From: JACMLC01 sp963720235
GTDB lineage: Bacteria > Acidobacteriota > Blastocatellia > Pyrinomonadales > Pyrinomonadaceae
NCBI GenBank assembly: GCA_963720235.1
Contig: OY970389.1
Location: forward strand, 186,001 to 250,000
Length of the DNA: 64,000 nt
Direction: 5' to 3'
Positions within the stretch are counted from its first letter, which is position 1, and the number at the start of each line of letters is the position of its first letter. Below, in pieces: positions 24,656 to 33,258 of the stretch. The translations under genes and the position numbers were made by a program. A model generated the notes under the pieces. It searched no databases. It had not been told where the DNA came from and saw nothing but the letters and a program-made list of their open reading frames with translations.

Positions 24656-27582
24656 AGATTCGCCGCGAGCAAATAGAAGTTCTGCGCCAGTCTCGCCTCG
24701 AAAGTTTTCGCGCGACGCAAGTGCAAGATTTCCGCGAGCGCGGTTACAAGGCAGACCTTGACCCGCAAACGCAGGAAGTGATTCTGGAGGATGCTGCGGG
24801 CGGTCAGGCGCGCATCGCTTACGTGGGTGAAAGCACTGCTGTCAAGACTCTTGACGAGCGCACGATTCTGACAGAGCACGACAAGCGCGGACGCCTCACA
24901 GCCATCACAGACCCTGCCGGCCTGCGCGTTGCTTTTGAAGAAGACAGAGCCACTCGCTCGCTCAATATTCATCGAGGACAGCATAGCTCTTATCGTCTTG
25001 AATTCAACGAACAGCGCGACCTCATCGCCGCACACTACCCTGACAAAACGGCTACACGCTTTGCCTATGATGCGGAGAGGCGAATCGTTTTCATCACAGA
25101 CCGCAACGGCAACAAGACGCGCTACGGCTATTCGGATGCGGGAGTGATGACGCGCAGGATTGACGCGGGCGGCAATATCACTCGCTTTGAGTATGACGAC
25201 GCGGGCGGATTTTCGGGCATCATCTTCGCAGACGGCAGCCGTCAGGATTTTGAGTTTGACGACAATGACAACTTTCGCCGCGTGCTCTTCAACGGCAAAG
25301 AGCATGCAAACTTTCGCATAGATGACGAGGCAGGCTCTTACGAAGTCGAATACGCAGACGGCGCGAAGGCGCGTTTCATCACGAGCGGCGGGCAAGTTGT
25401 CGAAGCGTCAAACGAAACCTGCACGGTCAAACTCGCATACGACGAACATGGAAAACTCCTGCGCGAAGAGATTGACGGGCAGGTGGTTGAATTTGAGCGC
25501 AATGCTGTTGGCGGCCTCGTCGGTATCGTCACGCCCGATGGCGAGAAACTTATCTTCGAGCGCGACGGCGAACAAACTCTGAGCCGCATCACGGATTGGA
25601 GCAGCGGCGAGTACACCTTCAAATATTCAAAGGTCGGCGTGCTGGCCGGAATCGAATACCCGAACGGCGCGTCTCTCTCTCAGACCGCGACGCAGATGGG
25701 TTTGACGGAATCGCTCAACATATCTTCGCCGATGTCGTTCGGCTCAATCGTCAATCATCGCTGGGAGTATGACAGGTGTGACCGCGTGACGAAGCTGACG
25801 GACGGGAAAGCCGAGCGTCTGTATCGTTACGACGGCGAAGGCAGGCTGCTCGGAGTGGACTGCGCCGACGAAAAATTGGCGGAGCGATTCGAGCTTGACG
25901 CAAACGGCAACCGGCTCACAGACAACGCTGGCTTTTGTGTCTTCAACAATCTCAATCAACTCGTACAGCGCGGCGAAGCAGCCTTCGGCTATGACGAGCG
26001 CGGCAACATGACCAGTGGCCCGACGCCTCTTCCGGGCCGCGCGCGCTACACCTACAACGGGCGCGACCAGCTCATCAGTGTCGAGCTTAACGGAGTCAAA
26101 ACCACTTATGCCTACGATGCTTTCGGTCGTCGCGTGAGGAAAGAGAGCGAGGGCAAAGTCACGCGCTACGTTTGGGCCGGGCCGCAGCTATTGTCGGAAA
26201 CGACTTCGGACGGAGCGAAACAGACGCGACGCGATTATCTCTCGCACCCGGATCGCCCCTTTCCTCTGGCGATGCGTGTGGGCCAGGATGTTTTTTATCT
26301 ACACGCAGGCAGACTGGCAGAGCCGCTCTGCATGACGGACAAGCGCGGCGATGTTGTCTGGCAAGCTGAATACAGCGCGTTTGGCAAAGCGAGCGTGAGC
26401 GTCAAAAAAGTTGCGCAGCCATTTCGTCTGGCAGGACAGTATTTTGATGAAGAGACTGGACTGCACTATTCTCTCGCGCGCTACTACAACCCGGAGCTTG
26501 GCCGCTATCTCACGCAAGACCCTTTGCGCATCGAAGGCGGGAGCTTAAACTTTTACATCTACTGCGACGGCGACCCCGTCAACCGCTTCGACCCCACGGG
26601 CGAAATAGTCATCCCCGCAATCTTCGTTGCCATAGCCATCGGCGCAGCCGTCGGCGCACTCATCGGCGCAGCCGTCGGCGCGGGCGTTGAAGCATACAAG
26701 CAATATAAGACGAGCGGGGAGATAACGGATTGGGGCAAGGTCGGCAAGTCTGCTCTCATCGGCGGATTGATTGGAGCCGTCGGCGGCGCAGTCGGAGCTT
26801 TGTTCCCGCCAGCCGCTGCCTTCACCGCTAAAGCTTTAGCCATCGCTGCGGCGGCTGGCGGACTTTCATCTGCGGCTGAGTATTGCGCGGAAGTGGCTTT
26901 GACTGACGAGGAGTTCAGTTGGGGAGGCCTGGGCGCAAGCACGCTCATCGGCGCAGGCATCGGAGCAGTGACCTTTGGCATTGGCGGACTGATTGCGGCC
27001 AAATTAGCGCGCAGGGCTGCGCGAGCTAAGAAGCTGGCGGAAGAGTTGGAGCAACTCAAAAAGTTAAAGGAACTGGAAGAGGCCAAAAAACTCAAGGAGC
27101 TGGAAGAAGCACGGAAACTCAAGGCGGCACAAGAGGCTAAAGAGTTAGCCAAGAAAACACCCAGTGTTATCTCGGATGACCTTTATAAAAAACTGCGCCG
27201 CAAGACCCCTAACGCCAAGATTCAGAAGAAGGTTAACGAAGGCGTCACGTTCCCGCATCCAGACCCCGCTCTGCCCGGCAAGCAAGTGACCAGCACCTTG
27301 CACGCAGATCATATTGTGCCGATGAAGAAGATTACAGAGATGCCCGGTTTCGATAAGCTGAGCCTCGAAGATCAGGTGAAAATACTCAACCATGAAAACA
27401 ACTTTGTCGGCCTCAGCGAAGCTGCCAATACCTCTAAGGGCAAGAAGACCTTCGGGGAATGGACGCAGTACAAGAAAGAAAAAATCAACGTCGATCCGAA
27501 TTTCCGCCAGGAGATGATGAAGAAAGAAGCGGTGTTGGAAAAAGAGATACAGGAAGAAATCTTTAAAAAGCTTGGTTGGTAA
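24652..27582 (+). CDS. Rhs-family T6SS effector with C-terminal HNH-type nuclease
   Basis: A 976-residue Rhs protein. YD/RHS repeats span about residues 45-620, short for an Rhs cage. The core is closed by DPLRIEGGSLNFY (from 623) and NRFDPTG (644-650). A Gly/Ala-zipper hydrophobic region (about 653-785) follows, then a highly charged coiled coil of LKELEEAKK-like units (about 798-835), then a toxin domain with HADHIVP (884-890) and a distal LNHENNFVGL and ANTSKGKKTF typical of HNH/His-Me finger nucleases. It likely cleaves DNA in target cells. No PAAR is fused. The partner is the DUF4123 adaptor; the gene downstream is the immunity candidate. Confidence 0.9.
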   Translation: MKIRREQIEVLRQSRLESFRATQVQDFRERGYKADLDPQTQEVILEDAAGGQARIAYVGESTAVKTLDERTILTEHDKRGRLTAITDPAGLRVAFEEDRATRSLNIHRGQHSSYRLEFNEQRDLIAAHYPDKTATRFAYDAERRIVFITDRNGNKTRYGYSDAGVMTRRIDAGGNITRFEYDDAGGFSGIIFADGSRQDFEFDDNDNFRRVLFNGKEHANFRIDDEAGSYEVEYADGAKARFITSGGQVVEASNETCTVKLAYDEHGKLLREEIDGQVVEFERNAVGGLVGIVTPDGEKLIFERDGEQTLSRITDWSSGEYTFKYSKVGVLAGIEYPNGASLSQTATQMGLTESLNISSPMSFGSIVNHRWEYDRCDRVTKLTDGKAERLYRYDGEGRLLGVDCADEKLAERFELDANGNRLTDNAGFCVFNNLNQLVQRGEAAFGYDERGNMTSGPTPLPGRARYTYNGRDQLISVELNGVKTTYAYDAFGRRVRKESEGKVTRYVWAGPQLLSETTSDGAKQTRRDYLSHPDRPFPLAMRVGQDVFYLHAGRLAEPLCMTDKRGDVVWQAEYSAFGKASVSVKKVAQPFRLAGQYFDEETGLHYSLARYYNPELGRYLTQDPLRIEGGSLNFYIYCDGDPVNRFDPTGEIVIPAIFVAIAIGAAVGALIGAAVGAGVEAYKQYKTSGEITDWGKVGKSALIGGLIGAVGGAVGALFPPAAAFTAKALAIAAAAGGLSSAAEYCAEVALTDEEFSWGGLGASTLIGAGIGAVTFGIGGLIAAKLARRAARAKKLAEELEQLKKLKELEEAKKLKELEEARKLKAAQEAKELAKKTPSVISDDLYKKLRRKTPNAKIQKKVNEGVTFPHPDPALPGKQVTSTLHADHIVPMKKITEMPGFDKLSLEDQVKILNHENNFVGLSEAANTSKGKKTFGEWTQYKKEKINVDPNFRQEMMKKEAVLEKEIQEEIFKKLGW

Positions 27583-27591
27583 GACCTGAGC

Positions 27592-27597
27592 TATAAT
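27592..27597 (+). promoter_or_regulatory. Perfect -10 box between toxin and immunity gene
   Basis: TATAAT lies 10 nt after the Rhs stop and 21 nt before the immunity ATG. No good -35 hexamer is found at 16-18 nt upstream, so activity is uncertain. An independent promoter for the immunity gene would make biological sense. Confidence 0.35.
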
Positions 27598-27617
27598 GAC
27601 GAGCAAAGAGAAAAAAT

Positions 27618-28352
27618 ATGGCTTTACCAGCAAAACAAATACTCTTAAATGAGCTTGCCTCCTTCATCAGGAATCCGAGGCTCGCGCTGACACCGGAAGA
27701 GCTTGAGCCCGGTCTGAATATCCCTCAGACATGGATAGACCTGTTGCGCCAACAGCGAGACACCGGAAGAGCCAATGTCTCTGAGCTATGGCGCGAAATG
27801 GAAACAGAGCTGCCGAGCGTCTTGGAATTCCTGAGAAATAATCTACAGGGAATCGGCGTCATGACGGAGGAAAACAATCGCTCCTGGCTCATCTATTTTT
27901 ACACCATAGATGGTGAAATCTATTTCTACAAAGGCGGTGTGCCGTTAGGAAAAGCGATTCCGCCTGAGCTTATCGAACGTTATAAGCTCATGCCTTCCAA
28001 GCTCCGCTACTTTCATTCTTCTGTCCACAACGGTTGGACGTTTCTTCCGTCAAATGCTCTGGGGCCGCTTCCGGTTGAAGACACCTTTTTTCTCTCCGAG
28101 CTTGAATGGGACATGGAAGAGGGCGATGAAGAGAAACTTCCTTTCAAGCTCGAAAATGTGCTGGCCGTTTTCGCCAATGGCGGCGGCGACTATCTGTGTC
28201 TGGATACAGGCGAAGAGAAGAACCCGGAACTTTCCATGGCCTTAATCTGGTGGCACGAAGAGCCGTTAGCGCCGGACATGTACGTAAATTTCTGGCCCGC
28301 GATGAATGAATGGATGAAGACAGGATTTGAAGAGGCCGACCCCGCAACCTGA
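27618..28352 (+). CDS. Candidate immunity protein, SMI1/KNR4 (SUKH)-like
   Basis: A 244-residue cytoplasmic, acidic protein placed 35 nt after the Rhs toxin, the usual position for its immunity partner. The block VLAVFANGGGDYLCLDTGE (about residues 176-194) followed by LIWWHEEP fits the SUKH/SMI1 pattern, a superfamily widely used as immunity to polymorphic nuclease toxins. It probably binds and blocks the HNH domain. The assignment rests on position plus this motif; another immunity family is possible. Confidence 0.7.
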   Translation: MALPAKQILLNELASFIRNPRLALTPEELEPGLNIPQTWIDLLRQQRDTGRANVSELWREMETELPSVLEFLRNNLQGIGVMTEENNRSWLIYFYTIDGEIYFYKGGVPLGKAIPPELIERYKLMPSKLRYFHSSVHNGWTFLPSNALGPLPVEDTFFLSELEWDMEEGDEEKLPFKLENVLAVFANGGGDYLCLDTGEEKNPELSMALIWWHEEPLAPDMYVNFWPAMNEWMKTGFEEADPAT

Positions 28353-28422
28353 GCGCATAATCTTGCGCTTCCCATCAACCGCTAAGAAATGTGAGCCGGA
28401 AATGCTTCCACTAAGCCCGGCT

Positions 28423-29979
28423 TCATTTCCATCTCCCGCTCAGCATTGACGCTTCTTCGGCCAGCGATTGAAAACGCGCGAGGCGTACCACGTCGCGGCC
28501 TTGAAATGAGAGAAGCGGCATCAACCCTTCGGCAAGAATCTTTTCGGCTGCGCGCATGGTCAGGATAGTTTCTGCGCATGGCTTGATGTAAGAGTCGCCG
28601 TCGTGTTGATAGATATGCAGTGGCAATCCTTCTATCTCTTGCAGAATGCCGGGTTGAAGATTCCAGCCGAACTGCGTGAATGATTGGGCCAGCAGGTATG
28701 CGCAGGCGAAGGATGGATTGGCCCACAAGTAGTTTTCGTGCTCCGGCTCGTCGGACATCTCTTCAAAATCAAAAGTCTCTGTCGGCTCTGTCAACGCGCC
28801 GTAAGGCAGGCGCAGCAGAAAGCGCGGCAGCGCGAGCCCTAAGTACGAAGCCTGCTCTAATCTTCTGAGAGCATTCCATGCCTCTGTGTCCTGCGAATCA
28901 AGCTGCGCTTGCCAGTCGTCCGGGTCTGGCGTTTGGGCCAGAGATTGACAGCCGACGAGACCGGAAGCGGCTGCCGCGATGAATGGCGCGCCTGCGCGCT
29001 CTGCGATTTTGGCGAGCCGTCCGAGCATCAACGCATCTGCGCGCGTAGCTTCAAAGGTATAGTTGCCAGCAATCGTGGCCCACAAATCTCCGCCGAATGT
29101 ATTGACGGATTGTTCTACGAGCAGACGGTACGCGCCGGTCTCTTCCAGCCTGTCTGTCGCGCTCAGGTCAGATGCCAATTCATCCTTTGTGACATCGAGC
29201 AGATACAGCTTGAGGTCTGTGCCAGTCTCCAGATTGGAAGTGAGAAAATAGGCCGCGCGCCATGCGGCTTCGAGCGACTGAAAATCCGCGTGATGAAGAA
29301 TCGAGCGCATCAGCCGCGAAGTGGCTTCGTCAACAGAGGCGACGAGTTGCTCTTGTTCCGCTTCATCAAACGAAACCAGATGCGGCCTCACGACTTCGCG
29401 CAGCATGGCTTGCAAGTCATCATCTGCCGCCGCAGGCTTTGTCTCCTGTTCGTCGCCGGTCTCTGCCAGCATCTGCTCAAGCAGGCTGCCACCGTCCACT
29501 GGCGCAGAAGTCTCCGAAGCTGTCGCGCTCTTCTGCTCGCCGGATGAAGCAAGTGTCTCCTGATTGTCTGACGCATTGGCCCAGTCGCGCACTTGCCTTG
29601 CTGCTTCTACAAAAGTATCAGGGTCGTCGAGCCGCTCGCGTGTCTCTCTCAAGGCATCGAACAGCCCTATGCGCTCGAAGATGCGGTCTGGGTGAAAATC
29701 GTCGAGCTCTCTAAAGCTCAGTGTGAGATGCGGGCCATCGTCTGTCACAGGCAGGCGCAGGATGATGTTGAGCTGCGCCATCACTTCATCGAAATTATCT
29801 CTGTCAATCAGCAGAGGCTTGCGCTCGGCTATGCTTTGCGCGGGCGGGCGGCGATTCGCGCGCCCGCTCCAATCGCCCATGAGAGCTATGCGAAACGGCG
29901 TCTCCGGCTCGGCAAGGCCGGGCCGCTCTTCCATCGTGGCCTCCACCTCAAGCTCGCCAAAGGAAAACGTGTCTGACAT
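28423..29979 (-). CDS. Natural TssB-TssC (VipA-VipB) fusion, C-terminally short
   Basis: A 518-residue protein. Residues about 28-120 parallel TssB: PFRIALMGDWSGR matches PFVVGVLGDFAG, and LLIDRDNFDEVM matches EIDRDNFNQVL of tssB at 10.2 kb. After an acidic linker (about 121-190), residues 191-518 parallel TssC: FQSLEAAWRAAYFL, SVNTFGGDLWATIAGNYTFE, PFIAAAASGLVG, LPRFLLRLPYG. The final roughly 150 residues of canonical TssC, including the last sheath strands, are missing. It faces the main locus from the opposite strand. It may act as a sheath cap, baseplate adaptor or regulator; this is inference. The ATG at 29979 is consistent with the alignment. Confidence 0.85.
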   Translation of the reverse strand: MSDTFSFGELEVEATMEERPGLAEPETPFRIALMGDWSGRANRRPPAQSIAERKPLLIDRDNFDEVMAQLNIILRLPVTDDGPHLTLSFRELDDFHPDRIFERIGLFDALRETRERLDDPDTFVEAARQVRDWANASDNQETLASSGEQKSATASETSAPVDGGSLLEQMLAETGDEQETKPAAADDDLQAMLREVVRPHLVSFDEAEQEQLVASVDEATSRLMRSILHHADFQSLEAAWRAAYFLTSNLETGTDLKLYLLDVTKDELASDLSATDRLEETGAYRLLVEQSVNTFGGDLWATIAGNYTFEATRADALMLGRLAKIAERAGAPFIAAAASGLVGCQSLAQTPDPDDWQAQLDSQDTEAWNALRRLEQASYLGLALPRFLLRLPYGALTEPTETFDFEEMSDEPEHENYLWANPSFACAYLLAQSFTQFGWNLQPGILQEIEGLPLHIYQHDGDSYIKPCAETILTMRAAEKILAEGLMPLLSFQGRDVVRLARFQSLAEEASMLSGRWK

Positions 29980-30006
29980 TTCACTCCTGAAGAGAATGCA
30001 AAATTA

Positions 30007-30059
30007 AAAATGTAAAATGCAAAATGAAAGACGGTTCTTAATTTTGCATTTTACATTTT
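30007..30059. repeat. Inverted repeat of AAAATGT/AAAATGC heptads
   Basis: A perfect 19-bp stem, 30007-30025 with 30041-30059, over a 15-nt loop starting GAAAGACG. Arms are heptads (AAAATGT, AAAATGC; ATTTTGC, ATTTTAC). It separates the two reverse-strand T6SS-associated genes. Confidence 0.85.
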
Positions 30060-30069
30060 GCATTTTTAA

Positions 30070-30840
30070 TTAAAGTTCTTCGCCATAGCTCTGGGCCAAT
30101 TCCATTAGTCTCTGTTTGAGCGGGTCGCGCAGTTGTGCGATGTCTTCAGGGCGCACGACTTCTTCAAAGACATCCATGCCGGAAATCTCTGTGCTTTCGA
30201 TGATGACGCTGTCGGGCGGGCGCACAGTCGAGATGGAAGAAGAGATGTATGTGAAGGGCAGTTGGCCGAACTCTGCTTCCGTGCTTGAGCTAATCGGGAA
30301 ATGAAGCGCGTCCAGTATGTCTGTCACGCCGCTCTGCTTGCGCATGACGATGTGCATGACCAGAGAGTGCAGGACATATCTTTGCACCTCTTCGCCGCTT
30401 CGCCCGCGGTCGCGCAAAATCTCTTTCAATCTGCTCGGAGCAAAGCCGGAATAAGTCAGTATCCATTTGAGCGGCGAGACAACCGTCACGGTCTTGCTGT
30501 CGCTCTCGGTCTTGGCCTCGTGGCTGTACTCCATCGGCGTCATTTCCAGAGCGGTGCTGATAATCTCAATCGGCGGCTTCAACTCGCCTGAGAGATTAAA
30601 GGGCGCGGCTCTGGCGACAGTTTCATAAAGGCTCTGCAATTCCTTAAAAGCGGAATCGGCAATCTTGCTTGTCTCGCGCGTATTGCTCTGGACGTAATCG
30701 CCGAGCACAACGCGCGGGCGCAGGAGCGGCGCGAGCGTCGAAAGATATTCCTTCATCTGTCCGCGCAGCAGGTCTGCTATCGCCCGCGTCATTTTTCTTA
30801 AGACCAGCAGCCTCTGTACGTCGTAATCCTCTTCCATCAT
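30070..30840 (-). CDS. Unrecognised cytoplasmic protein beside the TssB-TssC fusion
   Basis: A 256-residue protein of no family I recognise. It has no signal peptide or transmembrane helix. It is predicted helical near the start (EEDYDVQRLLVLRKMTRAIADLLRG, split here at residue 12) and mixed alpha/beta later. The longer open frame to 30951 is rejected because its extra residues translate the intergenic repeat at 30937-30995. ATG 30840 has GGAGA eight bases upstream. It probably forms a two-gene unit with the fusion gene downstream, separated only by the AAAATG repeat, so a role in the same T6SS is inferred from position alone. Confidence 0.7.
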   Translation of the reverse strand: MMEEDYDVQRLLVLRKMTRAIADLLRGQMKEYLSTLAPLLRPRVVLGDYVQSNTRETSKIADSAFKELQSLYETVARAAPFNLSGELKPPIEIISTALEMTPMEYSHEAKTESDSKTVTVVSPLKWILTYSGFAPSRLKEILRDRGRSGEEVQRYVLHSLVMHIVMRKQSGVTDILDALHFPISSSTEAEFGQLPFTYISSSISTVRPPDSVIIESTEISGMDVFEEVVRPEDIAQLRDPLKQRLMELAQSYGEEL

Positions 30841-30936
30841 CAGGAGAATCTCCGCCTGCACTGGATGTTGAATCGGCGAAAGCCTACTCGGCGCGCGTGG
30901 GCTTGTCAATAGTTTCAAAAAAAGAAAGACATGTCT

Positions 30937-30995
30937 CCCGCAAAGGCGCAAAGGCGCAAAGAAAACAATTAAGCTTTTCTTTGCGCCTTTGCGGG
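30937..30995. repeat. Inverted repeat of GCAAAGGC octads
   Basis: CCCGCAAAGGC, GCAAAGGC, GCAAAGAAAA (30937-30965) face TTTTCTTTGCGCCTTTGCGGG (30975-30995). The left arm has one more 8-nt word than the right, showing that copies change by whole words. It lies between two reverse-strand genes. Confidence 0.85.
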
Positions 30996-31007
30996 AAACT
31001 CTTTTGC

Positions 31008-32801
31008 TTACCTGGCGAAGCCGATTCTCTTAATGAGGTCAATAAATCTTGGGTCTGTGCGCATGTGGTCAAACTCCGGCGCGACATTGAGCCAGATCAT
31101 CCAATCGCCGTGCTGCTCGTAAGTCTTCTCAAGCCATTCAAGCGCGAGGTCTTTCTCTCCCAGTCCAGCATAAACAACCGCGATGCCATAGAACGTGACA
31201 TAAGCATGCTTTGCAACCTCTTCCAACTGCTTGATGATTTTGAGGGCCTCGCGCCTTTTGCCTGAGAGGGCAAAGATGTAGCCCTCAAAAGCCAGAGGCA
31301 GATAAGCTTCCTTGACCGTGCTCCGCACCTTGCTGAATTTTGCGAGAGCTTCCTTGTATCTTCCCTGCCGCGTGTAAACGATTCCCATGCAGAAATCCGC
31401 AGGGTAATGATTCTGTTCCAGATCGAGTGCCTTCTGATATTGCGCGAGCGCCTCTTCATCGCGGCCCATGAGAAACAGGCACGTTCCTGTCGTGACCATG
31501 ATGCGCAAAGAGAGCGGGTCAAGCTCCAACGCCAGCTTTAACTCTGCCATCCCCTTTGCAAAAGATTTGGCATACATCAAAAGCGAGCCATACCGTAGAT
31601 GTGTCGGCGAGAAGAACTTGTTAAGCTCAAGCGCGCGTTTGTACTCGCGCTCTGCTCCGGCCAAATCGTAATCGTAGTAGAGCTTAATCAGACCGAGCGA
31701 CGAATGAGCTTCAGCCAGATTGTCATCCAACTCGACAGCCTTGAGCGCGGCCTCTTTCGCCATCGGCATCGCCTCTACGGGCGGCAAGCTCATGTTACCA
31801 AGCCTGTAATATGAATCCGAAAGTCCGGCATAAGCCAGAGCATAGTCTTCATCAACAGCAATCGCCGCGCGGAAACACTCTATGCCTTTGAGCACAGATT
31901 CTTCGTGATACTTGTTTAAGAAATAACGGCCACGCAGATATAGATGATAGGCCTCCGTGTTCTCCGTATATCGCTTTGCCAGCCGCTTTTTTTCATCGCG
32001 CGTCAATTTCAGCTTGAGCTTGTCGGAAATGTTCTGCGCAATCTCTTCCTGCACTTCGAGTATGTCCGAAGGCGGGCGGTCATACTGCTCTCCCCACAGT
32101 TGCCATCCATTAGCCACATCCACCAACTCTGTCCTGATAATCAGGCGACCGCCAAGCTGTAAAACTCTGCCCGTGAGCACCGCGCGCACGGACAATTCGC
32201 GCCCGACCTCTTGCGGGTCAACCTCTCTGCCTTTGTAGCGCAGCACACTGCTGTGGGCCATGACGTGCAGTTGCGGCAGTTGCGAGAGGCTGTTGATGAT
32301 TGTTTCGGTGATGCCGTCCGAAAGATATTCGGCGTTTTCATCCGAACTCTCGTTGACCAGCGGCAGGACTGCCAGAGAGTTGACGACCTTATCGCGCACA
32401 CGCGCAGCAGGTTTCTTCGACGAGCGCGGCTTGCGCGCAGGCTTCTTGTCAGCCCTTTCGGCGCGCGGCGCACGCGACTCTGTGACGGGCGCGATAAAGC
32501 GATAGCCGCGACGCGGCACAGTCTCTATGTATTTCTCGTTGCCGTCGTTTTGGCCCAGAGCCCTGCGCAGCAGAAAGATGGTTTGCGAAAGATTCGACTC
32601 TTCGACAAACGTATCCGCCCATACGGCTTTCATCAACTCATCTTTTTCCAGCAGATGCCCGCTCTGACGAACGAGCGCAAGCAAGGTCTCGAAAGCCTTC
32701 TGCGTGAGCGGCACAACCTTGCCCTGACGCAGGAGAAGACGCTCGCCGACATCCAGATGAAATGGCCCAAACTTATACGAGGATGTTGTGTCTCTGCTCA
32801 T
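31008..32801 (-). CDS. Winged-helix regulator with FlgO/TolB-like domain and TPR repeats
   Basis: A 597-residue protein. An OmpR/CadC-type winged helix spans about residues 10-105 (LLRQGKVVPLTQKAFETLLA, WADTFVEESNLSQTIFLLRR, TVPRRGYRFIAPV). A basic linker follows. A FlgO/TolB N-terminal-like domain (about 140-280: SLAVLPLVNESSDENAEYLS, DGITETIINSLSQLP, YDRPPSDILEVQEEIAQNIS) leads into TPR repeats to the C-terminus. It lacks the transmembrane helix of true CadC and no receiver domain is present, so it is probably a soluble one-component regulator controlled by the TPR part. The effector is unknown. A palindrome lies 45 nt upstream of the start. Confidence 0.85.
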   Translation of the reverse strand: MSRDTTSSYKFGPFHLDVGERLLLRQGKVVPLTQKAFETLLALVRQSGHLLEKDELMKAVWADTFVEESNLSQTIFLLRRALGQNDGNEKYIETVPRRGYRFIAPVTESRAPRAERADKKPARKPRSSKKPAARVRDKVVNSLAVLPLVNESSDENAEYLSDGITETIINSLSQLPQLHVMAHSSVLRYKGREVDPQEVGRELSVRAVLTGRVLQLGGRLIIRTELVDVANGWQLWGEQYDRPPSDILEVQEEIAQNISDKLKLKLTRDEKKRLAKRYTENTEAYHLYLRGRYFLNKYHEESVLKGIECFRAAIAVDEDYALAYAGLSDSYYRLGNMSLPPVEAMPMAKEAALKAVELDDNLAEAHSSLGLIKLYYDYDLAGAEREYKRALELNKFFSPTHLRYGSLLMYAKSFAKGMAELKLALELDPLSLRIMVTTGTCLFLMGRDEEALAQYQKALDLEQNHYPADFCMGIVYTRQGRYKEALAKFSKVRSTVKEAYLPLAFEGYIFALSGKRREALKIIKQLEEVAKHAYVTFYGIAVVYAGLGEKDLALEWLEKTYEQHGDWMIWLNVAPEFDHMRTDPRFIDLIKRIGFAR

Positions 32802-32845
32802 GAGGCAATAAAGAATTAAATAAGAATTTTTTAAAAATTATTTGA

Positions 32846-32862
32846 GAGTCTTCTAAAGACTC
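32846..32862. promoter_or_regulatory. Palindrome upstream of the winged-helix regulator
   Basis: GAGTCTT-CTA-AAGACTC is a perfect 7-bp inverted repeat 45 nt upstream of the regulator start. The same GAGTC word recurs in the hairpin at 33074-33097. It is a candidate autoregulatory operator, by inference. Confidence 0.3.
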
Positions 32863-32961
32863 CAGCCAGACAGATGTTGTTTACTTCCTCAGGAGAGTCA
32901 TAACCACTAAACACAAACCCTTTGACGACTGCATTGTATTGCGAGAAGAGCGTCAGGGGCA

Positions 32962-33150
32962 ATGTTTGTAGAGCCTCATGCTGCAATCGAAACATCCTAT
33001 CGAGAAAAGACTTTAGGCAAATGCAGCATTTCCTGCAATCGCTGCCGAATGTTCCTCTCCCACGCAGGGCATCCAGAGACTCTTCATCGAGTCTCTGAAT
33101 GCTGTAGCTTTGACCCGCCCGGCTGTGGCGGCGGCATCATCTACTGGTAA
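32962..33150 (+). other. Possible cysteine-rich small peptide within a structured region
   Basis: The gap 32802-33258 contains a 62-codon ORF with six cysteines and the tail ECCSFDPPGCGGGIIYW. AGGGG lies only 2 nt from the ATG and GAGAAGAG lies 11 nt upstream, so translation is doubtful. The stretch also folds into hairpins (33074-33097 and 33115-33131) before a strong terminator, so it may instead be a small RNA. Both readings are tentative. Confidence 0.25.
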
Positions 33151-33167
33151 GCCAGAGCCTGTAGCTT

Positions 33168-33217
33168 AAAAGGAAATGGTCGTCGAGCCTCATGAGACTC
33201 GACGACCATTTCCTTTT
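33168..33217. terminator. Perfect 20-bp bidirectional terminator
   Basis: A perfect 20-bp stem, 33168-33187 with 33198-33217, begins with AAAAGG and ends with CCTTTT, so it has a U-tract in either direction. It can end the PEGA-TPR gene transcript from the right and any rightward transcript from the 32.8-33.15 kb gap. Confidence 0.8.
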
Positions 33218-33258
33218 CAATTCAAGAATGCCGGAAACTTTTTCTTTGAAGGCGTTCG

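Noticed and set aside
30841..30951. N-terminal extension of the unknown gene at 30.1 kb
   Set aside because: The extension translates the GCAAAGGC repeat. A Shine-Dalgarno fits the internal ATG at 30840.
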